Origin: Farysia itapuensis
Taxonomy: Eukaryota; Basidiomycota; Ustilaginomycetes; Ustilaginales; Ustilaginaceae
Direction: 5' to 3'
NCBI GenBank assembly: GCA_023212645.1
Contig: JALBYC010000005.1
Span: forward strand, 62,001 to 126,000
Length of the DNA stretch: 64,000 nt
The position numbers and the translations under genes were made by a program. The notes beneath the pieces were generated by a model. The model ran no database searches. It was not told where the DNA came from and saw only the letters and a program-made list of their open reading frames with translations. Below, piece after piece: positions 53,101 to 61,364 of the stretch. The stretch's first letter is position 1, and each line of letters begins with the position of its first letter.

Positions 53101-54958
53101 CCGGATCAACAGTCATGCCTGCTGCAACGTGGTCTGAAGTGATGGGCACAATTCGACTGCGAGAGCGCTCGTATCTCTCCAGCATCTTCCCAATCTCGGG
53201 AGCCCGGGGCGGTAATCTTCGGTTTGATGATGCTTGCTCTACTTTACCACCCGAAAGTGAACGCTTCAGCCTTTTCCTCGATGTGCACATCTTCGGCAGG
53301 TCAGAAGCCGAATCTCCTAGGAGAGCTTTCAGCATTTTGACATCATCCACATCGTTTTGCGTTTGAGGGTAGTGAAATCTTCCCGACTGTTGCGAGTTGA
53401 CAGCTTCAGGTGGATGCCAAGACGTAATTCTGTGGACAATGGACGACAAAAGATGGCTAGCGCGACTGGTCGGAAGTCCCTCAACTTGCACGGTACTAAG
53501 GGTCAGGGCAGAGATCGAGCAACGAACTGACGACAGCAGGACACTGTCGCAACCACCCTCTGACGCGATGAGTCTCTCCAGCGGTGCAATGAATTTTGCC
53601 TGGAACGGCCCCGAGATGTTCGAAAGCAGGTAGCGTTCCTCGTCAGAAATATGCTGACAGCAGGCGCGAAAAAGCCGATGAGTGGCCTGCACGGTCATGA
53701 GAGCGAGATCTCTGACCGAGCTTTCTTCTGGTGCGTCAAGTATTGTAGAGACCTGATCGATGGAAATTTGCAAGATTCTGCGCAGTCTTGGGCAGTGGAA
53801 TTGAGACAGCTGCTGCGCATGCGATGCGACCAATTGCAGACTGTGAGGGCTCCATGGCACAATTGGGATCTCATTGGGTGAGTGTTGCTTCTGTCTCGTC
53901 CAAATATGATCGAGGTGATCGATAAATGGCTGTACTACAAGCTCAACAATGTCAAGTAGCTCGTACGGATGTTCCTGCGCGAGCCGTAGGTTGAGCTCGA
54001 ACACACAGCAGAGGAGGGCACTGGCTCGATCCATTGCATCGATTCGTCCATCAGCAGAATGCAGGGGAAATGCGAAACAACTGCTACTTTGCTCAGCAGA
54101 GAGACTTGGTGGAACTTGTCCGATTGGCCTCGAGCGGTCCTTCCGTGAACTCAGCCGGAAAGCTGGCGGAGCGCCCGCCGCTAGGAATCTTGCAAAGGAC
54201 GGTCTTCCCCCGTTCGCACTGTTTTCATGCCTGCGGTCAAGGTTGGGCAGAAGAAGGTCATGCAAGCATACGTGAGGAGCAAACGCTGTCCTCCCTGTAC
54301 AAGACAGTGCTAGAACAGCTGTTCGTATACTATCCAACAGAACAAGACGCACATTGTCGATTTGACCAGTGCATTCGATTGAGGTATTCAGTATTTTGAC
54401 CAGGGTGGATAGAAGTTCGCTGGCTTGTTGCGATAAGCGTGCTTTTTCCTGGGTGCCGGATTGATTTTGAGCTGCTGCGAGGCTGGAAGCAGAGGCAGAC
54501 AGGAATCGTGGCGCGGCCCAGACGTCAAAAGTAGTGTTGGAGTACGAGGAGCTCGGGAGAGTGTCCTCGCCTTCGTGGTTCTCAAACAAGTGTTCAAGGA
54601 ACTTAGGCCGTTCGTGCAAGCCGCGTTGAAGCGCATCTAAAGCTTGACGCAGGCCCGTCCCAGTGTGGGAAGATTGACTGTCTGGATACGGGTCGTCTAC
54701 GAGCGGTGCAACGACCTTGGTGACCAAGATCCGGCTGAGCTGATGAGTGGTCGCCTCTTCAGAGGAGCTCATCTGGTTTACATTATGACCGTTCGACTGC
54801 AGATGAAAGGCAGTAGCCACGCTTGTAGGAGAATGAGGTGGATCGACCGAATCTAGACTGAGGAGACCAGCTGACTCTGTGGATGACAGGGTCATCTTTG
54901 AGCTAGATGGCGGACATGACAACGTGGGTGTGAAGATGGCAACCAGAGGTGGACGCAA
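47180..54958 (-). CDS. ATR: ATR/Mec1/Rad3 checkpoint kinase
   Basis: A 2592-residue PI3K-like kinase in one 7.8-kb exon. HEAT-like helices fill most of the protein and the FAT region covers about 1600-2150. The kinase domain (about 2230-2500) has KVMIVGSNHIRYPFLVKPKDD (lysine loop; shown in part), catalytic LGLGDRHGENIL (~2417), HVDLNCLF in place of DFG, and EMVPFRLTQNMVDAMG. These are ATR-specific rather than ATM- or TOR-like. The FATC end is LYVGWSSWL. ATR senses RPA-coated single-stranded DNA through ATRIP and launches the replication and damage checkpoint. A second ATG (Met22, MTLSSTESAG) is a possible start. Divergent from MZT1, 195 bp between the starts. Confidence 0.95.
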   Translation of the reverse strand: MRPPLVAIFTPTLSCPPSSSKMTLSSTESAGLLSLDSVDPPHSPTSVATAFHLQSNGHNVNQMSSSEEATTHQLSRILVTKVVAPLVDDPYPDSQSSHTGTGLRQALDALQRGLHERPKFLEHLFENHEGEDTLPSSSYSNTTFDVWAAPRFLSASASSLAAAQNQSGTQEKARLSQQASELLSTLVKILNTSIECTGQIDNVRLVLLDSIRTAVLALSCTGRTAFAPHVCLHDLLLPNLDRRHENSANGGRPSFARFLAAGAPPAFRLSSRKDRSRPIGQVPPSLSAEQSSSCFAFPLHSADGRIDAMDRASALLCCVFELNLRLAQEHPYELLDIVELVVQPFIDHLDHIWTRQKQHSPNEIPIVPWSPHSLQLVASHAQQLSQFHCPRLRRILQISIDQVSTILDAPEESSVRDLALMTVQATHRLFRACCQHISDEERYLLSNISGPFQAKFIAPLERLIASEGGCDSVLLSSVRCSISALTLSTVQVEGLPTSRASHLLSSIVHRITSWHPPEAVNSQQSGRFHYPQTQNDVDDVKMLKALLGDSASDLPKMCTSRKRLKRSLSGGKVEQASSNRRLPPRAPEIGKMLERYERSRSRIVPITSDHVAAGMTVDPVVQEFGLRQRSFASCAGSLISTADKCSEIGLFVCNCSDANDTLHCGRHDDQQRPALSTVLRNARSLDSRSSALDPRSLDILVRLVSHHPLDQPLPDGGDMAALGLLKLGLRSKSRKARLLSNDLAFALQTRFMKQQKWVSEKEGSRRLQQIPRIYCDSLGTTALIKVHETAIIGLAHLSTLPIETCQESCLLNLVLQISSPNPFVMSSAYSQIVKLATEQKCTTYQLLRPHLKVISITIVERFISTPDLWTGFLSLIKMSQAAFFNATIEYTLPHLITLIGSDSTDIGTAMIGLIAQALGTEVAQLCLDNSASILRSFFMQSAHYRNRDLGKLMKLINLDANNLQGLVRSRQADVVGYLVVQLGNPLTSKAAYEGLLFFVDTLNESGAQDERAVTDQSKKKIADLLQKEILSVLAYINHEIAGDHGRRSNSDKANALRSIGALVPIIGMPITAVTPQIMATLNSNLQEDALMLAVLGSWKEFIRTFKFDDIGPIVGQTAAALLSVWDRFNKEQEEVAISILRYLILESAPYLKNAKSLKDHIDDIPSLDRLRTRIPDICKALRDLREKWSKDKLFRNILDRTAHENVSISYESLKELQVFLVEERDHIEDLTSGDMFSPLIGQCVRTLMQIVAKGDSQQHDIRDITYRCFGLIGAVDPDRIEHVVEDPLKIVLNNFEDQDEAIDFALHLIQDLLVPAFRAADDTTHQSCLAYAIQELLKICGLTKAMLSANSHSKAAVSIKTRLRMEGISREVLNTVTPLLDSKYMAQAGKVTPKGRPIYRHTDSYRDWLQSWATALIVKVKERHDAQRTSLSIDNAAQSADAIFGVFRIAIRDHDIGIARHLLPHLVLHSIISGNSVDREGIIEEIQTILTDQAEPYSGYSEGRRLLTAQTLFIVMDHIGVWMRRKRQDLSKSARRPRNIMGGEDALVEVEAAMRRISQELMAQAALKCKTYSRALLNFESRVRSMRAEGKSDVDMQPYYENLHRIYAQLDEPDGMEGISTRVISPSLEHQIREHESTGRWTSAQSCWEVELQQRPDDPDLHLGLLRCLRNLGHYDTMRTHIRGALSSHPEWEGLLDSFRVEGACIMGDWSEVESRTAKAQVRSAEHSIGRALLAMRASDDEGFELALMEARQDMGKSLIAAGKTSYPSIYGAVLNLHMLHEIEMIRSDVAAKTRSSTRVSVNDLNRSLTVRLNATLPSFRTQEPLLSLRRTALSAMPSRSVTASELGEAWISTAKIARRAGHTQTAYSATLQATQQRAPFAFVQRVKLLAQDEQTHAAIQDLNNSLSTLKSTFRESRLSKRPTSEPQRYDATGQPMAINRTSYAKACLLRARLLDSTFRYSAAEILEAYKDATREHSESEKAWYYIGHFQDSHKGLLPDCIAQRHNVCKSFLKSAALGTKYFYRTLPRVVTIWMDIAADEQLVSERKSTGNDSASATKLEAFKSINKLIRRSSDTIKPFQWFAVFPQLVARIVQKNEAAWVVLLDIILHVLIAYPQQAMWSMVAGQNSKDALRKTRYKEITSQINSKLSPQHKEVHSIIKASQRMANALLTLCDYEVPKQETVLSLHKLFPSLQEAAEKTNLLLPLQSSMTVLLPANHLISEHHRPFPQDLPTIASLDDSIEIMNSLQKPRKVMIVGSNHIRYPFLVKPKDDLRKDARLMEFDSMINKLLQSQPEARKRKLYVRTYAVLILNEEHGLIEWVPNTSGFRHIINKLYAARDLPLYNGEIKGFMEEARLSPDPKTTDRIFREKVLARYPPVFFEWFLATFPDPSAWLKARSAYARTAAVMSMVGFVLGLGDRHGENILFDSISGDTVHVDLNCLFDKGQKFEIPEMVPFRLTQNMVDAMGVTGYDGAFRKSAEITMGILRNNKESLMSVLEAMVHDPLGEWGVPDDRHRARTSSTARQDPRVAEARKALDPVANKLDGRIYRFRSGKPEVTPPYATNNLVDALIKEATSSVNLAKMYVGWSSWL

Positions 54959-55153
54959 GTGGCAAGCGGTGCAAGCGGACTCAGCTTTTAGCGCAATGTA
55001 AAGTCACAGTTGAGATCCTTGAGAAACAAAAATGCGCTTGGCTTCGCGCATGTGTTGGTTGGTTGACGCGCAAGTCGCGTAGAGTAAAGATTCACATTCA
55101 CATTGTCATCTCTACCACTCCCATCTTTTACTTCTGCATTTGAACACACAATC
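54959..55153. promoter_or_regulatory. Divergent promoter ATR / MZT1
   Basis: Only 195 bp lie between the two ATGs, so the genes must share control DNA. No strong site is visible. Confidence 0.4.
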
Positions 55154-55510
55154 ATGGACAAACAGGCATCTCTGGCCAGCGAAGAGAGCATGCAAGGTAA
55201 GCTGCAATGTACGGAACGCACTGCCTGCCACTTCTGACGCGGCTGTACTCTATTGCATCAGTGTTGCAAGATCTTTCTCAGCTTCTCAACACCGGGCTGG
55301 ACAAGAATCAACTTAAGGCTTGCGTCGAGCTCATCGAGAACGGTATCAACGCCGAGGCTGTTGCTGTGAGTCGTACCGTCGTGGCATCACGCGCCGTTAC
55401 GTTGCTGATCGTTACACACGTTGTGATCGCAGAGGATTGTACAGAACCTACGCGAAGAAGCGCTCAAAGAAGAGGCTCGCAAGGCAAAGGCTGCCAAAAC
55501 GGCGTCCTGA
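55154..55510 (+). CDS. MZT1: Mitotic-spindle organizing protein 1 (MOZART1)
   Basis: A tiny three-exon gene: 55154-55196, 55262-55365 and 55433-55510 (introns of 65 and 67 bp); 74 residues. The three exons close in frame. The middle exon encodes the MOZART1 core: LQDLSQLLNTGLDKNQL then CVELIENGINAEAVA, which aligns with human MZT1 (ILNTGLD, CVRLCEQGINPEAL). The third exon gives the last helix (RIVQNLREEALKEEARKAKA). Mzt1 binds gamma-tubulin complex proteins and is needed to recruit gamma-TuC to spindle poles; 74 residues is normal for the family. No single exon is long enough to stand out as an open frame. Confidence 0.9.
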
Positions 55511-56004
55511 AGTCTTCTTCGAGGACATGGGACGTGTATGCGAGACATTCGTGTCCGAATCAGACCTGTCAGCGACGTGAAGGATATTGACAATAATGAC
55601 AGGGCATGTCCGAGGGCCAACGGAGTTAGACCGCGACAGGGTTTGAGCGCTCGAGCTCTTAGCAACAATAAGGCATTCCTTTCGAGCTTCGGAACCTTCA
55701 GCAAATGCCCGTGTCGAGCGTTGTAGCCCCTAACGCAAGCAGAACTCGTGTGGCGCGGTCCGTGTCCGCTTAATCTATCAATCGTGCAGCCCGCATCAGT
55801 GGAACTCAACTCGTGTCGATCGTATCCTTCACCACGATTACCACCAAGCTTTTTGTCAGGCGCGTGTCAAGTGAGCACGCGTTGGCCTGTAGACTTGTCC
55901 GAAGCCCCATCGGATCAGCCTCTGAACCCTCATCACGACATGCTGACTGAACCGGAACAGTCTATCAAAATCTGTCTATAGTGGGCTCCCTGGAGGTTCT
56001 GGTC
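55511..56004. other. Intergenic, no gene seen
   Basis: About 490 bp between MZT1 and the next start. One 77-codon open frame (55748-55981) lacks any recognisable content. An upstream non-coding exon of the following gene cannot be excluded. Confidence 0.35.
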
Positions 56005-57552
56005 ATGTTAACTCCAAGCGAGACTCGTGCACAAAGAGAGCACAGCGGGTACGACGAGAGGAACCTCGGTGAACTGGCAGCGGAGAACCAAGCACAGCAA
56101 GAAAGACATCTGGCACTTTGCACTGCACCGTCTGAAGTGTACTACGATGTGTATCAGCAACATCCGAATCCTCTTTCGACATCGTTATCGCCATACACAA
56201 CTGTCTACGAGTCTGCCAGTTACGGGGCTAATATGCCAGTGTGTACTTACCAACAGCCAGAACATCATGGTAGTCATTGTCTTGATTCAGAACCTCTCTC
56301 GGCTTTCCAGTATCACCCTGACAGCCCCGTGCGGCAAAGCTTTCAATGCTCGAATCGCACCTCTATGGTACGCTCCACCAGAGTATTTGCAAATATTTTC
56401 GATGTGAAAGCCGCGCATCATCTGCCCGGTGCCGTTGGTGGCCGAAGCGCCGAACAGGACCGTGTCCAGCACTCAATGCAATTGGGTGATCCTCTACCAA
56501 ATTTTCCCCCATGGTCTCATGCATGGTACAATGGTCATTTGTCAGCTGATGGTCATGCCTGCACCATGGTGGCGCCATCTCTGGGCCAGAGCGGCTGGGA
56601 GAGTGATTCGCATGGTCTCTATGGGGTTGTCTCGACTGCCCACATAGGCAATACCACGAGTGATCATCTCAAAGAAAGCCGACTCCGCATGCTCGAACAG
56701 GAATTCGGCCCACAGATCGGGCACGATGCCAGCGGACCTGAAGCCGAACAATTGGTTCCCAAATCGGTACCACTAGGAGGATTAGGCGCGGACGAACACG
56801 AAGTTTTGCCTGCACGGAGGCTTTGTATTGTCACGCGGTCCTTTCAATGCCTTCTGTCATTCGTTGCAGCAGTATGCGGCGTGGGCGGAGTTCTTGTAAT
56901 TCACCCCGCCTCCAAAGCTGCGCCATTTGCGACCTTGCCTGCTTTTACACTCTACGCTGTTTCGGTAGTCTCCACACTGACTTGTTTCTGGCTGTTCATG
57001 CTGAGGCGTTGCTGTGCGAGCAAGCGCAGACGAAACGCTCGATCAGCCGTGGACAGCGGACTGAATGGATTCATGATTCCCGTTACGACAAGTGACACGA
57101 ATGGCAAACCCGGTGCGAAAAGGAGAGGCAAGCAGCAGCAAGCCATGGTTGTCAATGTAATCCTGGACTCGACCATGTTACGCCATGACGAGACAGATTC
57201 AGACACTGACGCCCTACTCGGCACAGAGAGAGATCGTGCGATAGGGAAAGGACAGGGTAAGCGCCAGAGCAGAGCAGGAACGCTAGCAAAGTTGCGAGCA
57301 CGGACCGACTGGCGCGTAGCCCGCGCAACACTCAAGTGGGAATGCGTCTGTGACGTGGCTCTCTGTCTGCTCTGGAGCGCGGCTGTCGTCACGACACTTG
57401 GCTTTGGCAAATCCTGTCCTGCTGGGACTTCACAAGGCTGGTGCAACTCTTACAACGGAGCAATTGCATGCGCTGTTTTTGCTACGCTTGCCTGTATGGT
57501 TGGCATCTATTGCGACGCAATACGTCTCAAGGCGTCCAGACGACCGCCATAG
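56005..57552 (+). CDS. Four-TM membrane protein of unknown function
   Basis: A 515-residue frame from the first ATG at 56005. The first ~270 residues are hydrophilic, Tyr/His/Ser-rich and probably cytosolic. Four hydrophobic segments follow at about 278-300, 310-334, 446-468 and 486-507. Between TM2 and TM3 lies a ~110-residue loop with basic clusters (RRCCASKRRRNAR, KRRGKQQQ) and an acidic DETDSDTD. A loop before TM4 has two Cys (SCPAGTSQGWCNSYNG), possibly a disulfide. The four-TM spacing and short C-terminal tail recall MARVEL-type proteins, but sequence does not establish this. Unrecognised family. Single exon, same strand as ureF. Confidence 0.68.
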   Translation: MLTPSETRAQREHSGYDERNLGELAAENQAQQERHLALCTAPSEVYYDVYQQHPNPLSTSLSPYTTVYESASYGANMPVCTYQQPEHHGSHCLDSEPLSAFQYHPDSPVRQSFQCSNRTSMVRSTRVFANIFDVKAAHHLPGAVGGRSAEQDRVQHSMQLGDPLPNFPPWSHAWYNGHLSADGHACTMVAPSLGQSGWESDSHGLYGVVSTAHIGNTTSDHLKESRLRMLEQEFGPQIGHDASGPEAEQLVPKSVPLGGLGADEHEVLPARRLCIVTRSFQCLLSFVAAVCGVGGVLVIHPASKAAPFATLPAFTLYAVSVVSTLTCFWLFMLRRCCASKRRRNARSAVDSGLNGFMIPVTTSDTNGKPGAKRRGKQQQAMVVNVILDSTMLRHDETDSDTDALLGTERDRAIGKGQGKRQSRAGTLAKLRARTDWRVARATLKWECVCDVALCLLWSAAVVTTLGFGKSCPAGTSQGWCNSYNGAIACAVFATLACMVGIYCDAIRLKASRRPP

Positions 57553-57929
57553 TTTGTGGCATGTGACTCATTCAATACAGACACAATCGTACCCTGAATC
57601 ACAATCGTGAACAATGAATCTTCGTACTCCAACGAAGAGAATGACTTGGCAATCTCCGCGACCAGTGTGGGTGACACTGACATGGTGAGCGATATGTGTC
57701 GGCGCTGCTATGCTCGTGATGTCTGGCTCTTCAGTTGGTCTTCTCGTGGATTTGCAAGCTGTTCGGTCCTTTACCGAGCAAGCAACGACAGGCGTTACGA
57801 GCGGGTTGGCTATTGAAAATTTAGAGGCAAGGCAGAGATCTCCCGATCTGTCAAAATCGACACATACTGTTTCGACAGGACGAGCGGACACCATTTCCTC
57901 GAATGTGACGCTGTGAGCAAGTCTCAGGA
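57553..57929. other. Intergenic, ureF promoter, no gene seen
   Basis: About 380 bp. Short frames on both strands have no recognisable content. Confidence 0.35.
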
Positions 57930-59369
57930 ATGACGCATCCGCTGAAGCTTGCGGTCAATCTTTCGTCAGAGTCCACGGAAGACGCGGAAGGGCAATTGGA
58001 GACGTATCTCCTCCTACTTTTGAGTGACTCAAACTTGCCGACCGGTGGATTCGTGGCCTCCTCAGGTTTGGAGTCGTACTTCGCCCATGGATTCTTGCAT
58101 CATTTGCAGCCAGCGTCTGCCATGGCGCAGTACGGCCAGCAGATACAACAGAACAGCCAGCCGCACACACGCTCCACAGCACCGTCACAAGCACAGCTCG
58201 CTTCATCAACGCTGTCTTTCGCGAAGTCGACGCTTCACTCGTACTGTCGGTCCAGTTTTCCCTTCCTTGTGCGAGCTCATACAGTGGTATCGCAATACAT
58301 CAGCTCGGTAGTGCAGAGTTCTGCTCAGAAAGAGTCTGCCCTGCTGCCATCGCAGGCAGATATAGAGGCGTGCATGTCGAGTCTATCATGGCTCGACTAC
58401 TCTTACCACACACTGCTACTTAACCATGTTGCGAGAAGAGCTTCGAAGGCACAAGGAATCGCGTTGCTCACTCTCTACTCAAAAGCATTCTCCCAGCCCA
58501 TTGGTATTCCAGCTGAAGCGTTCGATGGGACCAGATTCGGCCAGACTAGCCGCAGTAGCAACACTGCCGTGGAAGCAATTCGTGTCAACGCAGCTGCTCA
58601 ACTGATTGGCCAGGTCAAGCTCAACATTCGCCGGTCAGCATCGCTTCCAAGCGGAAAGGACTCCAACACGGAAAGCTGGCTACAGAGTGGCGGTCAACAC
58701 GGTCATCTGCCGATATGCTGGGCGATATTCTCGGCGTGTTTGGGTATTTCATTGCCCAAAGCCTTATTTCTACATCTATTCCTCCAAGCAAGATCCTTGT
58801 TTTCTAGTTCCATTCGACTGAACAGCCTTGGACCGTATCTCGCTCATCAAGTCATGCGCTTCCAGCTCAGAGATGTTGTCAATGATCTGCTGGACGAAAT
58901 GAAGGAAGAAGGGTGCACTCAGGTTCTCGATTATCTACCCGAGCTTGCAACATTGGAGATGAACACTCAAGAACAGGTTGCGCCCTATGCTATACCAGAG
59001 CAGACACTGCAAGGATCTGAAGGCGCTGCATCAAGGTCAAAGCCACTGTTTCGGTCAACAGGCACGATGATGACCACGACGGCAGCAAGCCAACCACAGG
59101 TACAGCCACTACGCGCCAGCAACCACGACCTGATACTGGTCTCTGACGACGATGAGAGCCAGAGCTGGGCCTGGGACTGGCCGGACGATCATGCAGATCA
59201 GCATCTACGAGCCACACCACGCAAAGAAGAGACCAATTCGAAGAAAGAGCCTCGGGCCAACGATACTGGGTTCTGGATACGCTCAGCTGCGCCAGCCTCC
59301 ACATTTCCCTTGGGCGAGATCATGCAAGCCCGTCACGATCAATTGCACTCAAGGCTGTTCAACAGCTGA
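57930..59369 (+). CDS. ureF: Urease accessory protein UreF
   Basis: A 479-residue single exon. The UreF hallmark near the start is LLLLSDSNLPTGGFVASSGLESYF. The helical UreF fold continues through LSWLDYSYHTLLLNHVARRASKAQG, the HLPICWAIFSACLGIS segment and LNSLGPYLAHQVM (parts shown). UreF works with UreD/UreH and UreG to load nickel into urease. Bacterial UreF is ~230 residues; here loops are lengthened (Gln/Ser-rich about 60-85) and a ~130-residue polar tail (WAWDWPDDHAD) is added. The gene implies an active urea-assimilation pathway, with urease itself elsewhere. Confidence 0.92.
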   Translation: MTHPLKLAVNLSSESTEDAEGQLETYLLLLLSDSNLPTGGFVASSGLESYFAHGFLHHLQPASAMAQYGQQIQQNSQPHTRSTAPSQAQLASSTLSFAKSTLHSYCRSSFPFLVRAHTVVSQYISSVVQSSAQKESALLPSQADIEACMSSLSWLDYSYHTLLLNHVARRASKAQGIALLTLYSKAFSQPIGIPAEAFDGTRFGQTSRSSNTAVEAIRVNAAAQLIGQVKLNIRRSASLPSGKDSNTESWLQSGGQHGHLPICWAIFSACLGISLPKALFLHLFLQARSLFSSSIRLNSLGPYLAHQVMRFQLRDVVNDLLDEMKEEGCTQVLDYLPELATLEMNTQEQVAPYAIPEQTLQGSEGAASRSKPLFRSTGTMMTTTAASQPQVQPLRASNHDLILVSDDDESQSWAWDWPDDHADQHLRATPRKEETNSKKEPRANDTGFWIRSAAPASTFPLGEIMQARHDQLHSRLFNS

Positions 59370-59507
59370 GGAACGGGCCATACAGTTGTTCGAGACTTTA
59401 GCATTATAGAAGCGTTCGTTCATTAAGTTGGAATCCGATCCGTTACATGTTGGTATGTGGGGGCTAGAGATATGACTAAAGTCGTCGTCTTCGGGAAAAT
59501 GACTTGA

Positions 59508-60245
59508 TCACCAGTTGCGAGGGCCAAGCTCAAAGGCACCAACGCGAGGTCCACTGGTGACTTTGGCCCAGATCCATTCCCATGCGCGCAAGAAGGCACT
59601 CTTCTGCTCCTTAATGTAGAGGCCAGGAATTTGAAGGCGTGGTGCGTTCTTAATTCGGCTGTTGATATCGTAATTGAGACCGACCCCGGCCATTTGTTTG
59701 CGCGACTCCTCGGTGTGGGGCAAAACGCTTTCATTGTTGAAGATCCTGCGGATGTGCGAGCTGGCAGTCATGAAGCCGCTGCTGCTCCTACGAGCAAAGT
59801 CGCTATCATTCGGAGAGAATTTGGACTGATTGAGGTACTCCCAGATTAGAGATGCTGTGAAGATGTAAACGGCTGCTCGCAGAGCCACCTCGACCCGGGC
59901 CTGTTTCTTGGCCTCGTCCTCGGAAGCTGTCTTTTCCTTGCGACGTCCTTTGGTGATTTTGCCACTGGCTCCGTAGCGCAGAATGGCTAGCCCGATGGCA
60001 GCGCCAAAGGATAATCCTTCTGTGAGACCGACTGCAATGCCGACGTAGTCTTCAGTCACTGAAACCCAGCGGATGTAGCGGTTCAAGAGCACGTAGATGC
60101 CGTAGATCGGCAATAGTATGTGAGGAACAAGGAGAAGGCATCCGAACCCGCCTGCTTTGATCGTGTGGTAGGCTGACCGACCAAGACGAAAGACGGCGTC
60201 CTTGTGTGCATCCGGCTCGGGATGCAAGCGGAAAGAAGAAGACAT
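59508..60245 (-). CDS. Three-TM protein of unknown function
   Basis: I start at the ATG at 60245 (245 residues); the frame is open to another ATG at 60311, whose extra 22 basic residues look less convincing. Three hydrophobic segments lie at about 31-54 (CLLLVPHILLPIYGIYVLL), 67-89 (YVGIAVGLTEGLSFGAAIG) and 121-138. A Lys/Arg-rich loop (KITKGRRKEKTASEDEAKKQ) links TM2 and TM3. The C-terminal ~100 residues are polar. No signal peptide. I do not recognise the family. Convergent with ureF (138 bp). Confidence 0.68.
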   Translation of the reverse strand: MSSSFRLHPEPDAHKDAVFRLGRSAYHTIKAGGFGCLLLVPHILLPIYGIYVLLNRYIRWVSVTEDYVGIAVGLTEGLSFGAAIGLAILRYGASGKITKGRRKEKTASEDEAKKQARVEVALRAAVYIFTASLIWEYLNQSKFSPNDSDFARRSSSGFMTASSHIRRIFNNESVLPHTEESRKQMAGVGLNYDINSRIKNAPRLQIPGLYIKEQKSAFLRAWEWIWAKVTSGPRVGAFELGPRNW

Positions 60246-60351
60246 TCTGCGAGGCTGAAGGCTCCGGCCGATGGATCCGACTTTGGTGTGAGCGGGCTTA
60301 TCGACTCGCAAGTGTGATGCGCAAGTGGATGTGTGGGATGATGAGCAATGC

Positions 60352-60810
60352 TTATTGCGGAGGCAAGGGTTGCCTGTGCATCCACCAGAGCTTTATATGA
60401 CGCCTTCCCTTTTCAGCAGACAGGTTCTCCGGTACACACTTAGAAAAGTCGGATTCAAAAAATGTGGGGAGCGGTTTGAATTCAGAGGAGCCGCCGCGGT
60501 TGAAAGCTTTCACTGCTTCCTCACACAGCTCCACCTGACTCAGAGCTAAAGGGGTACATGCATACCTCGTCTCTAAAAGTTCGCACCTTTCTTGCTGGAC
60601 GTCAAATAAGCAGTTTCGACAAAGGACATTGCAACAGACTGCTGTCTCGCGTTCTGGTAGACTGTGTGTTTCCTCGGAAATTGTCTGTGAGGCAAGCAAA
60701 GAGCCGGGTGATAGGAACGGGATGGACAGCGCGTTGACGTAGTTGCTGCAAGTTGGCGCACACACACTTTCACGAGCCGCAAATGCGAAATCGAAATTGG
60801 CGTAATCCAT
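60352..60810 (-). CDS. Possible small Cys-rich protein
   Basis: A 152-residue frame with ten Cys (17, 21, 59, 60, 64, 67, 76, 85, 96, 125), including CAPTC and CCNVLCRNC. The Cys-rich core (59-96) also holds regular hydrophobic spacing (LFDVQQERCELLETRYACTP), suggesting a small helical or metal-binding fold. It has no signal peptide, so is probably not secreted. The C-terminal 45 residues look unstructured. It lies 107 bp upstream of the three-TM gene start, in an otherwise long gap. I do not recognise a family, and chance cannot be excluded. Confidence 0.35.
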   Translation of the reverse strand: MDYANFDFAFAARESVCAPTCSNYVNALSIPFLSPGSLLASQTISEETHSLPERETAVCCNVLCRNCLFDVQQERCELLETRYACTPLALSQVELCEEAVKAFNRGGSSEFKPLPTFFESDFSKCVPENLSAEKGRRHIKLWWMHRQPLPPQ

Positions 60811-61364
60811 GCCAAAACAATCGTGAATGGACTGTAAAATCGTGCCAAAAAAAAAGGAAAAAAAAAGAATGGGATTATCAGGAGAGAGATGTCAGATCTC
60901 CCTGATAAAATTGTACTGTACGTACTGTACTTCGGCCCTTCGGTGATTCTGTGTTTTTGAGTCGCGACTCGCGAAGGAGTTCACGTGTTAACGCGGCCTC
61001 GATACCCGACCAACGCGTACGCGGTCTACCTCACTCAGGACTGCAAATGCTTGCAGAGCGCTCTATTATGGTTCTTCATTGCGTGAAACAGTTCATGGCA
61101 CTAGTCTTGAGGATTGACGAAAGAGATGTGCAGCAACATTGTCTTCCTGAACGCAGATGGATTGCCGTACGCGGGCAGTGACTTTAATCCACTGCATGTA
61201 AAGTCTCGACGCGCGCGCAGCAATTAACACAGAATAACTGAGACCCACCATCGACACAATCGCGCCCTACCTTGCCTACCCACCGCTTCGATCGTCCCGC
61301 ATTCCACCATTCTTCACCACCAGTTCGCACACATCCTGCCCATCGTCTTTTCCTCATAACGTCT
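60811..61364. promoter_or_regulatory. Promoter region of the CDK-site protein, with repeats
   Basis: These 554 bp contain two A runs (60847-60866), an imperfect hairpin (TTATCAGG at 60875-60882 against CCTGATAA at 60901-60908), and a perfect tandem 9-mer GTACTGTAC (60913-60921 and 60922-60930). An ACGCGT (MCB/MBF-type) site lies at 61013-61018, about 350 bp before the ATG, with other CGCG-containing words nearby. ACGCGT occurs several times elsewhere in the window, so this alone is weak. Confidence 0.4.
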
